In this document: piece after piece, positions 1 to 8,342 of the stretch
How the letters are laid out: the number at the start of each line of letters is the position of its first letter
Position numbering within the stretch: position 1 is the first letter of the stretch
Assembly (NCBI GenBank): GCA_020633515.1
Contig: JACKDM010000035.1
Coordinates: 1-48,537 of the forward strand
Source: Myxococcales bacterium
GTDB taxonomy: Bacteria; Myxococcota; Bradymonadia; UBA7976; UBA1532
Length of the DNA stretch: 48,537 nt
Direction: 5' to 3'
Program-made: the position numbers and the translations under genes
Notes under the pieces: generated by a model
What the model was told of the DNA's origin: nothing
The model's input: only the letters and a program-made list of their open reading frames with translations
Databases searched by the model: none

Positions 1-1473
1 GCCGCCGGAGACGAGCCCGCGCAGCTCCTCGGGCTCGGTGGTGAACCGCTTCCAGACCTTGCGGGCGTTGCAGAGGATGCCGTCGTCGAGGTCGTCGTCG
101 ACCACTTCGAAGGTGGGATCGGCCGCCGGGAAGAGCGGCTGCGGGGCGATGAGGGCGAAGTCGATGACCTCCCATGGCTTGTCTTCGCCATAGGGGTCGG
201 GGTTGAAGGTGTCGCTGAACCCGATGAGCTCGCCGGCCTTGACCTCGACCTCGCAGAGCGCGACGCGGCCGTCCTGCAAGGCGGGCATGCCGGGCGCGGC
301 GGGCGGGTAGAGCGCGGCGACGTCTTCTTCGGGGAGCCCCGCGGGGCGGTTGGGGTCGAGCGCGAGGCGGCGGATCCAGCCGATGACGATCTCGTCGGGC
401 GGGGTGAGGGTCTCGGGGGCGAGGTGGCTGATGACCGAGAAGAACTTCTGCGCCTTGCCGCCGATCTCGAGCTCGTGGCGGATGACGACGACGTTGGCGC
501 TGCCCATCTTGGGGGTGAGCTTGGTGTTGCGGGCGGCGACGATGACGCCGTCGGCGGGCGCGCGGACCGGGGTGCCGCGGGGTACGTTGAGGTGGACGCC
601 GGTGTGCCACGCCTGGTTGGCGCCGACGGGGAAGTAGCCGCCGGGGCCGGCCTCGGTGTTGCGGAAGTAGACCTCGGCGTTGCTCATCGCCTTGGCCTTG
701 GGGACCGCGTCGAGGTTGGGCGCATTGGCGAGGGTGACCGGGTAGAAGAGGCGGGTGCCGCGCACGCCGATGAGGACGCGCTCCCAGTCGAAGCCGGGGC
801 CGGGGTCCCACTTGGTCGCCGAGACGTGCAGGTGGCCGACGAGCCCGGTGAAGCCGACGTTCTGGAGCTTGTTGCGCTGGACCTTGCCGTCTTCGCCGAC
901 GGGGGCCTCGAGGTTCTGGAGCTGGGGGAAGATCTGGCCGAGCCCGCGGAGCACGGCGATGAGGCTGTCGTACTGCGCGTCGGTGTAGCCGAGGCTGGCG
1001 ACCTCGCCGCCGTTGATGCGGCCCTTGAAGACGCCGCGGGCCGAGGGGTCGGCGAGGCGCTCGGGGCGGACGGGGTTGTTGAGGTCGAGCCCGACGCTCT
1101 GCTCGTTGCGCCCGGCGGCGTGCCACGCGGTCATCGCGAGGTCGAGGGGCTGGTAGACGACGCCGGTGCCGTCGATCATCAGGTGGGTCGAGAGGCCGCG
1201 CTCGACGAGCACCCGGAAGCAGCCGAGGCTGTCGCGGGTGCCGTCGTGGTGCAGGATGACCTGGTTGACGCTCGCCTTGCGGCTCGACTGGTTCGCCTGC
1301 TCGACGAACTCGAACTGCGAGTCGCCGCCATACCAGCCCTTGGTCGGGGTGCGGCTGCGGCTGCGGATCTCGGCGAAGCTCGGCGCGCCGGGCTCGCGGA
1401 AGGTGACGACGCGCACGCCGACGTCGACCTGCTGGCCGCCGTAGATGAGAAAGGCCGGTCCGTCGACGTTCAT
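1..1473 (-). CDS. N-acetylmuramoyl-L-alanine amidase (amidase_2) with C-terminal M23/LytM-like domain, partial
   Basis: The gene reads leftward from ATG at 1473 and runs off the left edge, so the C-terminus is missing. My translation shows an N-terminal amidase_2/PGRP domain: VILHHDGT carries the first zinc histidines, AWHAAGRNEQSVGLDL follows, and VGHLHVSATKWDPGPGFDW carries the distal His, Lys and Asp. A second domain begins with HTGVHLNVPRGTPVRAPADG, a clear M23/LytM peptidase signature (HxGxD with the Asp replaced by His). The later HxH motif is not recognisable, so the M23-like part may be structural. The expected role is peptidoglycan binding or cleavage in the envelope. No signal peptide is visible at the start, so delivery may depend on the partner upstream. 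The start overlaps the stop of the VWA-FHA gene by one base (TGATG), implying translational coupling. Confidence 0.85.
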   Translation of the reverse strand, partial: MNVDGPAFLIYGGQQVDVGVRVVTFREPGAPSFAEIRSRSRTPTKGWYGGDSQFEFVEQANQSSRKASVNQVILHHDGTRDSLGCFRVLVERGLSTHLMIDGTGVVYQPLDLAMTAWHAAGRNEQSVGLDLNNPVRPERLADPSARGVFKGRINGGEVASLGYTDAQYDSLIAVLRGLGQIFPQLQNLEAPVGEDGKVQRNKLQNVGFTGLVGHLHVSATKWDPGPGFDWERVLIGVRGTRLFYPVTLANAPNLDAVPKAKAMSNAEVYFRNTEAGPGGYFPVGANQAWHTGVHLNVPRGTPVRAPADGVIVAARNTKLTPKMGSANVVVIRHELEIGGKAQKFFSVISHLAPETLTPPDEIVIGWIRRLALDPNRPAGLPEEDVAALYPPAAPGMPALQDGRVALCEVEVKAGELIGFSDTFNPDPYGEDKPWEVIDFALIAPQPLFPAADPTFEVVDDDLDDGILCNARKVWKRFTTEPEELRGLVSGG

Positions 1474-3074
1474 CAGCTCTCGATCCCGAAGACGAACTCC
1501 GACGTGCCGATGCGCACGACGTCGCCTTCCTGGAGGCGGCTCTGGGTGATGCGCTCGCCGTTGACCCAGGTGCCGCCGGTTGTGTTGAAGTCGCTGAGCA
1601 CGAACTCGTTGTCGCCGCGGTCGCGCAACCCGGCGTGCTGCGGGCTGATCCCGTGCTCGTTGAGGCGCACGTCGCAGTCGCCGCCGGCGCCGATCACGAC
1701 GAGCGCCTTGTCGAAGCGCAGCGCCTGCCCGGCGTAGACGCCGCTGCGCCCGGTGAGGCGGAAGCGCTTGGGCGCGACGGCCTTCTGGGTCTGGGCGCAG
1801 AAGAGGCACTGCTTCCAGTCGGGCATCATCAGGTTGCCGCAGATCGGGCAGGGCTTGCGGCGGGCGAGATCGGCCTGGCGCGCGGCCTCGGCGGCGGCCT
1901 CGGCGCGGCGGGCCTTGCGCACGCGGAGCACGACGATGAGCAGCACCACCGCGACGGCGAGCACCGAAGCGACGACGGTGATGAGGATGCGGATCCAGAG
2001 CGCGAGGCCCTCCCACTTGGTGCTGACGAAGTCGAGGCCGCGGTCCCACCAGGAGAGCACGTTGTCGACGCGGGCGGTGTACTCGCGGGTGGTGCTGATC
2101 CCGCCGGTGCTGAAGAGGGAGCGGACGGAGAAGCTGACGGTGTCGCCGCGGCGCAGCTCGGGGGCCTCGGCGGTGACGACGATGCGGGCGTCGAGCTCGC
2201 CGGCGGCCTCTTCGAACATCGTCGGGGTCATCGAGATGGTCGGCACCCGCCGGTAGGTGCCGCCGGTCTTGCGGGCGAGGATCCGGAGCGACCAGAGGTG
2301 CTCGGTGATCTCGCTGTCGGTGAGGCCGATGGTCATGACGCGGACGCCGCGGCGGCGGGCGAGGTAGACGAGCTCCTGCAGGCGGGCGGCCGGGCGCTCC
2401 TCGCTGGTCTCTTCGAGCTGGCCGTCGGCGATGACGTAGAGGATGCGGTCCTCGGGGAACGGGGGCGCGTCGGCGGGCCGGGGCGGGGGCAGGGTGCCTT
2501 CTTCGCCGCGCTCGGGCTCGAGGCCGGGGGCGAGCGGGAAGCGGCGGAGCGCCTGGCGGGTGGCGCGGTAGAGCCAGGTGTCGCCGCCGCCGGAGCGGAC
2601 GTCGGCGAGGGTGCCGGGGATGAGCTTGGGCTGGTCGACCCAGAGCGCCTGCTTCTCCTCGGGGGTGGCTTCGAGGCCGTCGTGGAAGACGATGGCGGCG
2701 CCGAGCGAGCCTTTGGGGAGGTCGCGGAAGAGCGCGGGGAGCGCGTCGCGGGCCTGCTGCCAGCGCTGGAGGTAGCGGGCGTCGATGACGGCGGCGACGG
2801 CGCGGGGGGCGCCGTGGGCCTCGGCGGTCTCCCAGTCGGTCTCGTCGAGGAGGTCGCCGTCGGCGTAGACCGAGAGGCGCTTGATGCGGTCGGGGGAGAC
2901 GGGCTTGTCGCCGTCGAGGAGCGAGATCCACAGCCGGACCGCGGGGAGCGTGGCGGGCTCGTAGCGGTCGATCTTGATGCGGACCTGCGCGGCGGCGGGC
3001 GCTGCGAGCGCGACGAGCGCGGCGAACGCGAGGAGCGCGAGGAGCGCGGTGGCGGCGAGGTGGAGCGCGCGCAC
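1473..3074 (-). CDS. Membrane protein with VWA-like, zinc-ribbon and FHA domains
   Basis: A GTG start at 3074 is chosen because it opens a clean signal peptide (VRALHLAATALLALLAF, cleaved near AAAQ) two bases after the upstream stop; the longer frame 5' of it is Arg/Pro-rich shadow. About 533 residues. Order: signal peptide 1-30; a von Willebrand A-like extracytoplasmic region (AAVIDARYL, GAAIVFHDG, ILYVIADGQLEE) without a canonical DxSxS MIDAS motif; a TM segment around 365-388 (IRILITVVASVLAVAVVLL); a cytoplasmic zinc ribbon CPICGN-CLFC; and a C-terminal FHA domain (VVIGAGGDCDVRL, ISPQHAGL, NTTGGTWVNGERI). FHA domains bind phosphothreonine, so this could relay kinase signals to an envelope sensor. 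It is coupled to the amidase gene. The function is not known. Confidence 0.85.
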   Translation of the reverse strand: MRALHLAATALLALLAFAALVALAAPAAAQVRIKIDRYEPATLPAVRLWISLLDGDKPVSPDRIKRLSVYADGDLLDETDWETAEAHGAPRAVAAVIDARYLQRWQQARDALPALFRDLPKGSLGAAIVFHDGLEATPEEKQALWVDQPKLIPGTLADVRSGGGDTWLYRATRQALRRFPLAPGLEPERGEEGTLPPPRPADAPPFPEDRILYVIADGQLEETSEERPAARLQELVYLARRRGVRVMTIGLTDSEITEHLWSLRILARKTGGTYRRVPTISMTPTMFEEAAGELDARIVVTAEAPELRRGDTVSFSVRSLFSTGGISTTREYTARVDNVLSWWDRGLDFVSTKWEGLALWIRILITVVASVLAVAVVLLIVVLRVRKARRAEAAAEAARQADLARRKPCPICGNLMMPDWKQCLFCAQTQKAVAPKRFRLTGRSGVYAGQALRFDKALVVIGAGGDCDVRLNEHGISPQHAGLRDRGDNEFVLSDFNTTGGTWVNGERITQSRLQEGDVVRIGTSEFVFGIES

Positions 3075-3076
3075 CG

Positions 3077-3448
3077 TCAGGCTCCGAACCGGGGGGAGCG
3101 GGTGAAGACCTGGATGGCGACGGGCTCGTCGAGCATCTGGCCGGCCTGGAGCGGGGTCGCGGTGAGGCGGGTCCAGTCGGTCGCGCGCCAGGTGATCGGG
3201 GCCTGGAAGGCGAGGCGGCCGCCGGGGGCGGCGACGCGGCGGGGGGGCTCGTCGCCGAAGCGGAGCGCGTAGGCGTCGGCGTCGAGGCAGCGCAGGGTGA
3301 TGATGGCGCCGGGGCGGACGCGGGTGGCGGAGGCCTGGGCGCCGCGGAGGGTGCTCCACGAGATGGTGACCGCGGCGGCGGCGGCGCTCGCGGCGAGCGC
3401 GTGCAGCGCCTCGCGGCGGGTCTTCGGGGTGGCGAGCGGGTGCTTCAT
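3077..3448 (-). CDS. Small exported hypothetical protein
   Basis: 123 residues. ATG at 3448 overlaps the stop of the upstream membrane gene (ATGA), and the stop lies two bases before the VWA-FHA gene start, so this sits inside the operon. The N-terminus has basic residues (TPKTRREALHAL) followed by an Ala-rich hydrophobic stretch ending near QASA, which fits a signal peptide or N-terminal anchor. The RR is not in a full Tat context. The rest is beta-rich (GAIITLRCLDADAYALRFGDEPP). I do not recognise a family. Context suggests an extracytoplasmic partner of the VWA-FHA protein. Confidence 0.7.
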   Translation of the reverse strand: MKHPLATPKTRREALHALAASAAAAAVTISWSTLRGAQASATRVRPGAIITLRCLDADAYALRFGDEPPRRVAAPGGRLAFQAPITWRATDWTRLTATPLQAGQMLDEPVAIQVFTRSPRFGA

Positions 3449-3804
3449 GCTCCTCCCGGGGTCGCGAGGCCGAGCGCGCCGTGGGTCGCGCCGAGCGCGA
3501 CGGCGGCGCCGGCGAGGAGCGGCGTGCGGCGGCCGAGGCCGCGCTGGCAGGCCGCGTCGACGGCGAGGAGCAGCCCCACGGTCGTCAGCCGGGCGATGAC
3601 GATCCCCGCGCGCAACCGCCGCGGATCGTCGTGCAGCCAGGCGATGCCGGTCAGCAGCGCGAGGAAGGCCGCGGGGGCGACGAGGCGGCGGTAGAGCGCG
3701 CGAGGGGCGTCCACCGGTCGTCGCCGGTCGAGGATCGCGACCGCCACGAGCCCCCCGGCCCAGGTCGTCGTCGCGACCGCGTGCAGCGCTTCGAGCCACG
3801 CCAT
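3445..3804 (-). CDS. CopD/DUF2269-like small integral membrane protein
   Basis: 119 residues, mostly hydrophobic, with about four predicted TM helices (LHAVATTTWAGGLVAVAIL, LVAPAAFLALLTGIAWL, VIARLTTVGLLLAVDAA, PLLAGAAVALGATHGALG). The N-terminal LHAVATTTWAGGLVAV resembles the His...Trp-Gly-Gly helix of CopD and DUF2269-type membrane proteins. ATG at 3804 has a good GGAGGAG Shine-Dalgarno about nine bases upstream, so this is probably the first gene of the 3804-to-1 operon. The specific function is unknown; copper or redox involvement would be only an analogy. Confidence 0.7.
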   Translation of the reverse strand: MAWLEALHAVATTTWAGGLVAVAILDRRRPVDAPRALYRRLVAPAAFLALLTGIAWLHDDPRRLRAGIVIARLTTVGLLLAVDAACQRGLGRRTPLLAGAAVALGATHGALGLATPGGA

Positions 3805-3848
3805 CGCCCGCTCACTCCTCCGCGCGCGCCCACCTTCACGGCGCTCTT

Positions 3849-5501
3849 TCAGCCGTTTCTAGCATGACCCGCGGGGCTGCCCAAGCCCGCAGTCGGCGGG
3901 CGGCGCCACAAGACCGCTCGTCGCTCGCCGAGCCGCAGCGCCGGGCGCCACGGGCGGAAGCCGAGCGCGGCGGCGAACGCGGCGCAGAGGTGGCACAACA
4001 GCAGGAACGCCATGAAGCACCCGCCGAGCGCCGGTCGGACGCGGTCGAGCGTCGAGCGCGCGGTCGCCGGATCGGCGTGGGGGCCGCTGAGGCGGAACTG
4101 CGCGCCGAGGTAGGGGCCGGCGAAGAGCTTCCAGGCGAGGCGGGGCTCGGCGCGGGCGATCGCGTAGAGGTCGGGGCGGCAGCCGATCTCGGCGGCGAGG
4201 GTGTCTTGGTAGGGCGCGTAGTCGACGAGCGCCTGCAGCCGGTCGGCGAGCTCGCCGAACTGCGCGCGGCGGGCGGCGAGCTCCTCGGCGCCGACGGCGC
4301 GCATGGCGTCGCGGCCGGGGAGGTGGCGGCGGCCGCTGAGGAGCAGCGCGAGCCAGCGCGATTGCATCTCGGCGATGGGGGGGATGGCGCCGATGGCGGG
4401 GCGGGCGAAGCCGATGAACGCGAGCCGCTCGGCGTGCTCGGGGGTGAAGCAGCGGTGGTAGAGGCGGCCATAGTCGATGGCGAGCTCGCCGAGGAAGTCG
4501 AACGACTGCCGGTAGCCGGTGCAGAAGACGACGACGTCGACCTCGGCGCGCTCGCCGCTGCGAAAGACCACCGCGCCCGGCTCGAAGCGCTCGATGGCGC
4601 CGCGGCGTATGCAGCGGCCTTCGAGGAGCGGGCGGATCATGGCCTCGGACTTGACGGCGAACTGCGCGAAGCAGCCGCGGCCGGCTTCGTGGAGCAGCCG
4701 GGCGCGGAGCGCGGTCGCGGGCGAGACGAGGCGGCCGGCGACGGGCAGCCGGGAGGCGCCGAGCAGCAGGGCGGCGCGGAGCCGGGAGAGCCCGTTGAGC
4801 ATGGGCCGGGGCAGGCCGTGCAGCATGCGGCTGGTGTGGAAGTCGTTGGGCGCGCCGCGCACCTTGCGGGGCACGATCCACTGGCCGTCGCGGAAGCTGA
4901 CGTGGCAGCGCTCGGCGACCATCGAGATCTCGTTGGCGAGGTCGACGGCCGTCTCGCCGCCGCCGACGATGACGACGCGCTTGCCGGCGAAGGGCGCGGC
5001 GTCGTGGTAGTCGGCGGAGTGCACGACGGCGCCGCCGAAGCGGGCGAGGCCGGGGCAGTCGGGGATGTGGGGGCGCTGCACGACGCCGCTGCAGACGGCG
5101 ACGGCGTCGTAGTCCTCGACGCGCTCGCCCGACGGGTCGACCGAGGTCACCCGCCAGCCGCGCTTGTGGGGCTCGATGCGGGTGATGCGGGTGGAGAAGC
5201 GGACGTGGCGCAGCAGGTCGAAGCGGGCGGCGTAGCGGCCGAGGTACGCGAGGTACTGGTCGTGCCGCCAGTGGCAGGGCTCGCGCTCCGTCGGTGGAAA
5301 GTCGGAGTAGGCGGTGACGTAGTTCGAACTCGTCAGCCGCATGGAGGCATACGATCGGCCTCCGTCGCGGCTGCTGCGAAAGACGCCGCCGAGGGCGTCG
5401 CTCGCTTCGAAGGCCGTGGCTGCGTGCCCTTCGGCGAGCAGCTCCTTGAGGCACACGAGCCCCGATGGTCCGGCGCCGATGACGGCGACGCGCTGGTTCA
5501 T
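3849..5501 (-). CDS. Flavin-containing monooxygenase (FMO-like)
   Basis: 550 residues, near the usual FMO length. It has an N-terminal FAD Rossmann motif (VIGAGPSGL), the FMO signature region (FGGAVVHSADYHD, matching FxGxxxHxxxY), a second NADPH Rossmann motif (VVIVGGGETAVDLANEIS) and the distal VFCTGY motif. FMOs use NADPH and O2 to oxygenate soft nucleophiles such as S or N centres; some homologues act as Baeyer-Villiger enzymes. The substrate cannot be told. Near the C-terminus a hydrophobic stretch (GGCFMAFLLLCHLCAAFAAALGF) could anchor it to the membrane. The start at 5501 has AGAGGAG upstream. It is divergent from the two-component genes across a lower-GC region. Confidence 0.9.
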   Translation of the reverse strand: MNQRVAVIGAGPSGLVCLKELLAEGHAATAFEASDALGGVFRSSRDGGRSYASMRLTSSNYVTAYSDFPPTEREPCHWRHDQYLAYLGRYAARFDLLRHVRFSTRITRIEPHKRGWRVTSVDPSGERVEDYDAVAVCSGVVQRPHIPDCPGLARFGGAVVHSADYHDAAPFAGKRVVIVGGGETAVDLANEISMVAERCHVSFRDGQWIVPRKVRGAPNDFHTSRMLHGLPRPMLNGLSRLRAALLLGASRLPVAGRLVSPATALRARLLHEAGRGCFAQFAVKSEAMIRPLLEGRCIRRGAIERFEPGAVVFRSGERAEVDVVVFCTGYRQSFDFLGELAIDYGRLYHRCFTPEHAERLAFIGFARPAIGAIPPIAEMQSRWLALLLSGRRHLPGRDAMRAVGAEELAARRAQFGELADRLQALVDYAPYQDTLAAEIGCRPDLYAIARAEPRLAWKLFAGPYLGAQFRLSGPHADPATARSTLDRVRPALGGCFMAFLLLCHLCAAFAAALGFRPWRPALRLGERRAVLWRRPPTAGLGSPAGHARNG

Positions 5502-5768
5502 CTCCGCTCCTCTGGACCGGGGTCTTCCCCGCGCGCCCCGGTCGACGTGGTCATATCTTATCTCAACTGCGGGAAAAGGAACGGTACAACTGTTGAGGGT
5601 TCGTCAGGATTCATCACTGGATGTGTAACAAACGACGCGAGGCGCTCCGCTGGCGCAGCGGGTTGATTCGACTCGGCGCCCGGTGCACTCTGCCCGCACG
5701 CTGCGGCGGCCGCACAACGGATGCCCGGTCGTCACGCGGACGCCACGACCGCGCAATAGGCTCTCGAC
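5502..5768. other. Divergent intergenic region between monooxygenase and response regulator
   Basis: 267 bases with no convincing gene. Positions about 5550-5640 are clearly less GC-rich than the surroundings and should hold the promoters of both genes. TATCTTATCTC near 5553-5563 gives GATAAGATA on the minus strand, a possible -10 element for the monooxygenase. I cannot place a matching -35. Confidence 0.4.
5590..5616 (+). promoter_or_regulatory. Possible operator: three 7-bp direct repeats at 10-bp spacing
   Basis: CTGTTGA (5590-5596), TTCGTCA (5600-5606) and TTCATCA (5610-5616) form a helical-phase direct repeat in the low-GC divergent region. PhoB-type regulators bind 7-bp direct repeats, although classic Pho boxes have an 11-bp period. 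It could be an autoregulatory site for the downstream OmpR-family regulator. This is pattern-based only. Confidence 0.3.
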
Positions 5769-6473
5769 ATGTCCGGTCTCATTCTCATCGTCGAAGACGA
5801 ACACGATCTCCTCGCCACCCTCGAGTACAACCTCGAGCGCGAGGGTTACCGCACCCGCACCGCCACCACCGGCCACGCCGCGCTCGAAGCCGCGGTCGAA
5901 GAGCCGCTCCCCGATCTGATCCTGCTCGACCTGATGCTGCCCGACATCTCCGGGACCGAGGTCTGCCGTCGGCTGCGCGCCGATGAGCGGACGCGCGAGA
6001 TCCCGGTGGTGATGGCGACGGCCAAGGGCGAGGAGATCGATCGGGTGGTGGGCTTCGAGGTGGGGGCCGATGACTACGTCGCGAAGCCTTTCTCCATCCG
6101 CGAGCTGGTGCTGCGGGTGCGGGCGATCCTGCGGCGGTCGCGGCTGCCGAGCGAGGATCGCGACGACATCGGCTTCGGGCGCCTCAAGATCGACCAGCCG
6201 GGGCATCGGGTGTGGGTCGATGACGAGGAGATCAAGCTGACGGCGCTCGAGTTCCGGTTGCTGACGACCTTCCACGCGCGGCGGGGGCGGGTGCAGACGC
6301 GCGAGCGGCTCTTGTCGGATGTGTGGGGCTATCAGGCGGACGTGACGACGCGCACGGTCGATACCCACGTCAAGCGGCTGCGGGAGAAGCTGGGCGAGGC
6401 GGGGATCTATATCGAGACGGTGCGGGGCGTGGGCTACCGTTTCCGGGCACATCCCGACGAGCTGCCGGAGTGA
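5769..6473 (+). CDS. OmpR-family response regulator, PhoB-like
   Basis: 234 residues. The receiver domain (about 1-120) has the acidic pocket VEDE, phospho-acceptor Asp in LLDLMLPD (residue about 54) and the conserved Lys in VAKPFS. An OmpR/PhoB winged-helix domain follows (about 135-230: LTALEFRLLTTF, TRTVDTHVKRLREKL, IETVRGVGYRF). ATG at 5769 gives a standard full-length N-terminus. The stop overlaps the GTG of the kinase gene (GTGA), so the two are translationally coupled. The family is closest to PhoB by pattern, but no pst or phoU genes are nearby, so a phosphate role is unproven. Confidence 0.92.
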   Translation: MSGLILIVEDEHDLLATLEYNLEREGYRTRTATTGHAALEAAVEEPLPDLILLDLMLPDISGTEVCRRLRADERTREIPVVMATAKGEEIDRVVGFEVGADDYVAKPFSIRELVLRVRAILRRSRLPSEDRDDIGFGRLKIDQPGHRVWVDDEEIKLTALEFRLLTTFHARRGRVQTRERLLSDVWGYQADVTTRTVDTHVKRLREKLGEAGIYIETVRGVGYRFRAHPDELPE

Positions 6474-8233
6474 AGCTGGGCCTGCGAGGGCGGCTGTTCC
6501 TCGTCTCGGTCGCTCTCATCCTCGCGTTCGGCTCGACGAGCGCGGTCTATCTGGAGTTCGAGCTGCGGCGCTGGCTCGAGAGCCGGATGGAGGCGGAGCT
6601 GTTCGGGCAGACGACGGCGGCGCTGGTGGCCGTGGAGGTCGATCAGGGGCCGCGGACGGGCGAGGGGCGGGCGGCGCTGGCGGAGCGGTTGGGGCGGGCG
6701 ACGGGGGCGCGGGTGACGTTGATCGCGCGGGATGGGCGGGTGCTGGCCGAGTCGGCGCCGGGGGTGGAGCCGGCGGGGCTCGACAACCATGGGGATCGGC
6801 CGGAGGTGGTCGCGGCGCTGGCCCGGGGGCGGGGGGTGGCGCGGCGGACGAGCGGGACGCTCGGGACCGAGATGCTGTATGTGGCGGTTCCGTATCATGA
6901 TTCCGACGCGGGTGGCGTGCTGCGGCTGGCGACGCCGGTGGCGGTGGTCGACGAGGCGGTCGAGCGGATGCGGGTGCTGATCGTGTTCGCGAGCCTTCTG
7001 GGGCTGGTGCTCGCGACGGTGATGAGCATCTTCGCTTCGCATCTCTTGTCGCGGCGGCTGCGGTTGCTGCTGGATCGGGCGCGGGCGATGGCGGATGGGC
7101 ACGCGGTGAGCGAGGTGTCGCCGGGCACGGTGGACGAGATCGCGGGGCTCGATCGGTCGCTGTCGCGGATGGATGACGCGCTCGAGGAGGTGCTGACGAC
7201 GCTGGCGCGGGAGCGGGATCGCTTCGAGGCGGTGCTGGAGGGGATGGAGGAGGGGGTGATCGCGGTCGATGGCGAGAAGCGGGTGACGTTGGTGAATCGC
7301 GCGGGGCTGTTGCTGATGGAGGTGGACGAGCCGCCGATCGGGCGGGCGTTCGCGGAGGTGGTGACGACGCCGCGGATCCATCAGGCGCTGGAGCGGGCGC
7401 TGGCGGGGGAGACGCGGACGGTGCAGATGGATCTGGAGGCGGAGGAGCGGCGGCAGTTGCTGGTGCGGGTGACGCCGCAGCGGGCGGGGCAGGGGGCGGT
7501 GGTGGTGCTGCACGATGTGACGCGGTTGCGGCGGCTGGAGACGATGCGGCGCGACTTCGTGGCGAATGTGTCGCATGAGCTGCGCACGCCGGTGAGCGTG
7601 ATCCGGCTGAACGCGGAGACGCTGCGCGATGGGGCGCTGACCGATCCGCGGAACGGGCCGCGCTTCGTGGAGGCGTTGCTGCGCAACGCGGAGCGGTTGT
7701 CGGATCTGATCTCGGATCTGCTGGACATCAGCCGGATCGAGTCGGGGAAGTATCCGCTGCATACGGCTTCGGTGTCGGTGGGGCAGGTGGTGCAGGGCGT
7801 GGTGGATTCGGTGGAGCAGCTGGCTTCGGAGAAGGGCACGACCTTGGTGGTGGACGCGGATCGGGCGCTCGAGGCGCACGCGGACGCGAAGGCGCTCGAT
7901 CAGGTGCTGGTGAATCTGGTTCAGAACGCGGTGAAGTACACGCCGCCGGGGTCGCGGGTGGAGGTGGTGGCGCAGCCGGCGGGGGAGCGGGTGCGGATCG
8001 AGGTGCGGGACGATGGGCCGGGGATCCCGCCGGAGCATCGGGCGCGGATCTTCGAGCGGTTCTATCGGGTGGACGCGGGGCGGTCGAAGCACATGGGGGG
8101 GACGGGGCTGGGGTTGTCGATCGTGAAGCATCTGGTGGCGCAGATGGAGGGGTCGGTGGGGGTGATGGAGAACACGCCGCGGGGGGCGGTCTTCTGGGTG
8201 GAGCTGCCGGGGGCGCGGCGGGCGGCGGCGTGA
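6470..8233 (+). CDS. Sensor histidine kinase, PhoR-like
   Basis: A GTG start at 6470 overlaps the response regulator stop by four bases and opens directly into TM1 (LFLVSVALILAFGSTSAVYL); a longer upstream frame is shadow of the regulator. About 587 residues: TM1 at 8-29, an extracytoplasmic sensor of about 140 residues, TM2 near 170-192 (VLIVFASLLGLVLATVMSI), HAMP, a PAS-like segment (FEAVLEGMEEGVIAV), HisKA with phospho-His about 369 (NVSHELRTP), and HATPase_c (NAVKYTPPGS, DDGPGIP, GTGLGLSI). This is the PhoR/WalK-type architecture. The gene uses mostly G-ending codons (GCG, CGG, GTG), unlike the C-ending style of several neighbours. Confidence 0.93.
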   Translation: MKLGLRGRLFLVSVALILAFGSTSAVYLEFELRRWLESRMEAELFGQTTAALVAVEVDQGPRTGEGRAALAERLGRATGARVTLIARDGRVLAESAPGVEPAGLDNHGDRPEVVAALARGRGVARRTSGTLGTEMLYVAVPYHDSDAGGVLRLATPVAVVDEAVERMRVLIVFASLLGLVLATVMSIFASHLLSRRLRLLLDRARAMADGHAVSEVSPGTVDEIAGLDRSLSRMDDALEEVLTTLARERDRFEAVLEGMEEGVIAVDGEKRVTLVNRAGLLLMEVDEPPIGRAFAEVVTTPRIHQALERALAGETRTVQMDLEAEERRQLLVRVTPQRAGQGAVVVLHDVTRLRRLETMRRDFVANVSHELRTPVSVIRLNAETLRDGALTDPRNGPRFVEALLRNAERLSDLISDLLDISRIESGKYPLHTASVSVGQVVQGVVDSVEQLASEKGTTLVVDADRALEAHADAKALDQVLVNLVQNAVKYTPPGSRVEVVAQPAGERVRIEVRDDGPGIPPEHRARIFERFYRVDAGRSKHMGGTGLGLSIVKHLVAQMEGSVGVMENTPRGAVFWVELPGARRAAA

Positions 8234-8320
8234 GGGGCCGGGCGGCGGCGTGAGGGGCCGGGCGGTGGCGTGAGGGGCCGGGCGGGCGCGGATTCCAGGG
8301 TGAGGGGCCGGGCGGGCGGC
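8231..8320 (+). repeat. 20-bp tandem repeat after kinase stop
   Basis: Unit TGAGGGGCCGGGCGGCGGCG occurs at 8231-8250, 8251-8270 and 8271-8290 with one or two changes, then again at 8301-8320 after a 10-base interruption. The first unit begins at the TGA stop of the kinase. It fills most of the gap between the convergent kinase and FHA genes. Role unknown. Confidence 0.8.
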
Positions 8321-8342
8321 GGCGTGCGGGCTGCGCTTCGGG

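Noticed and set aside
424..1737. Plus-strand open frame across the amidase and FHA gene ends
   Set aside because: The minus strand gives amidase_2 and FHA motifs; the plus frame is low-complexity and spans two real genes.
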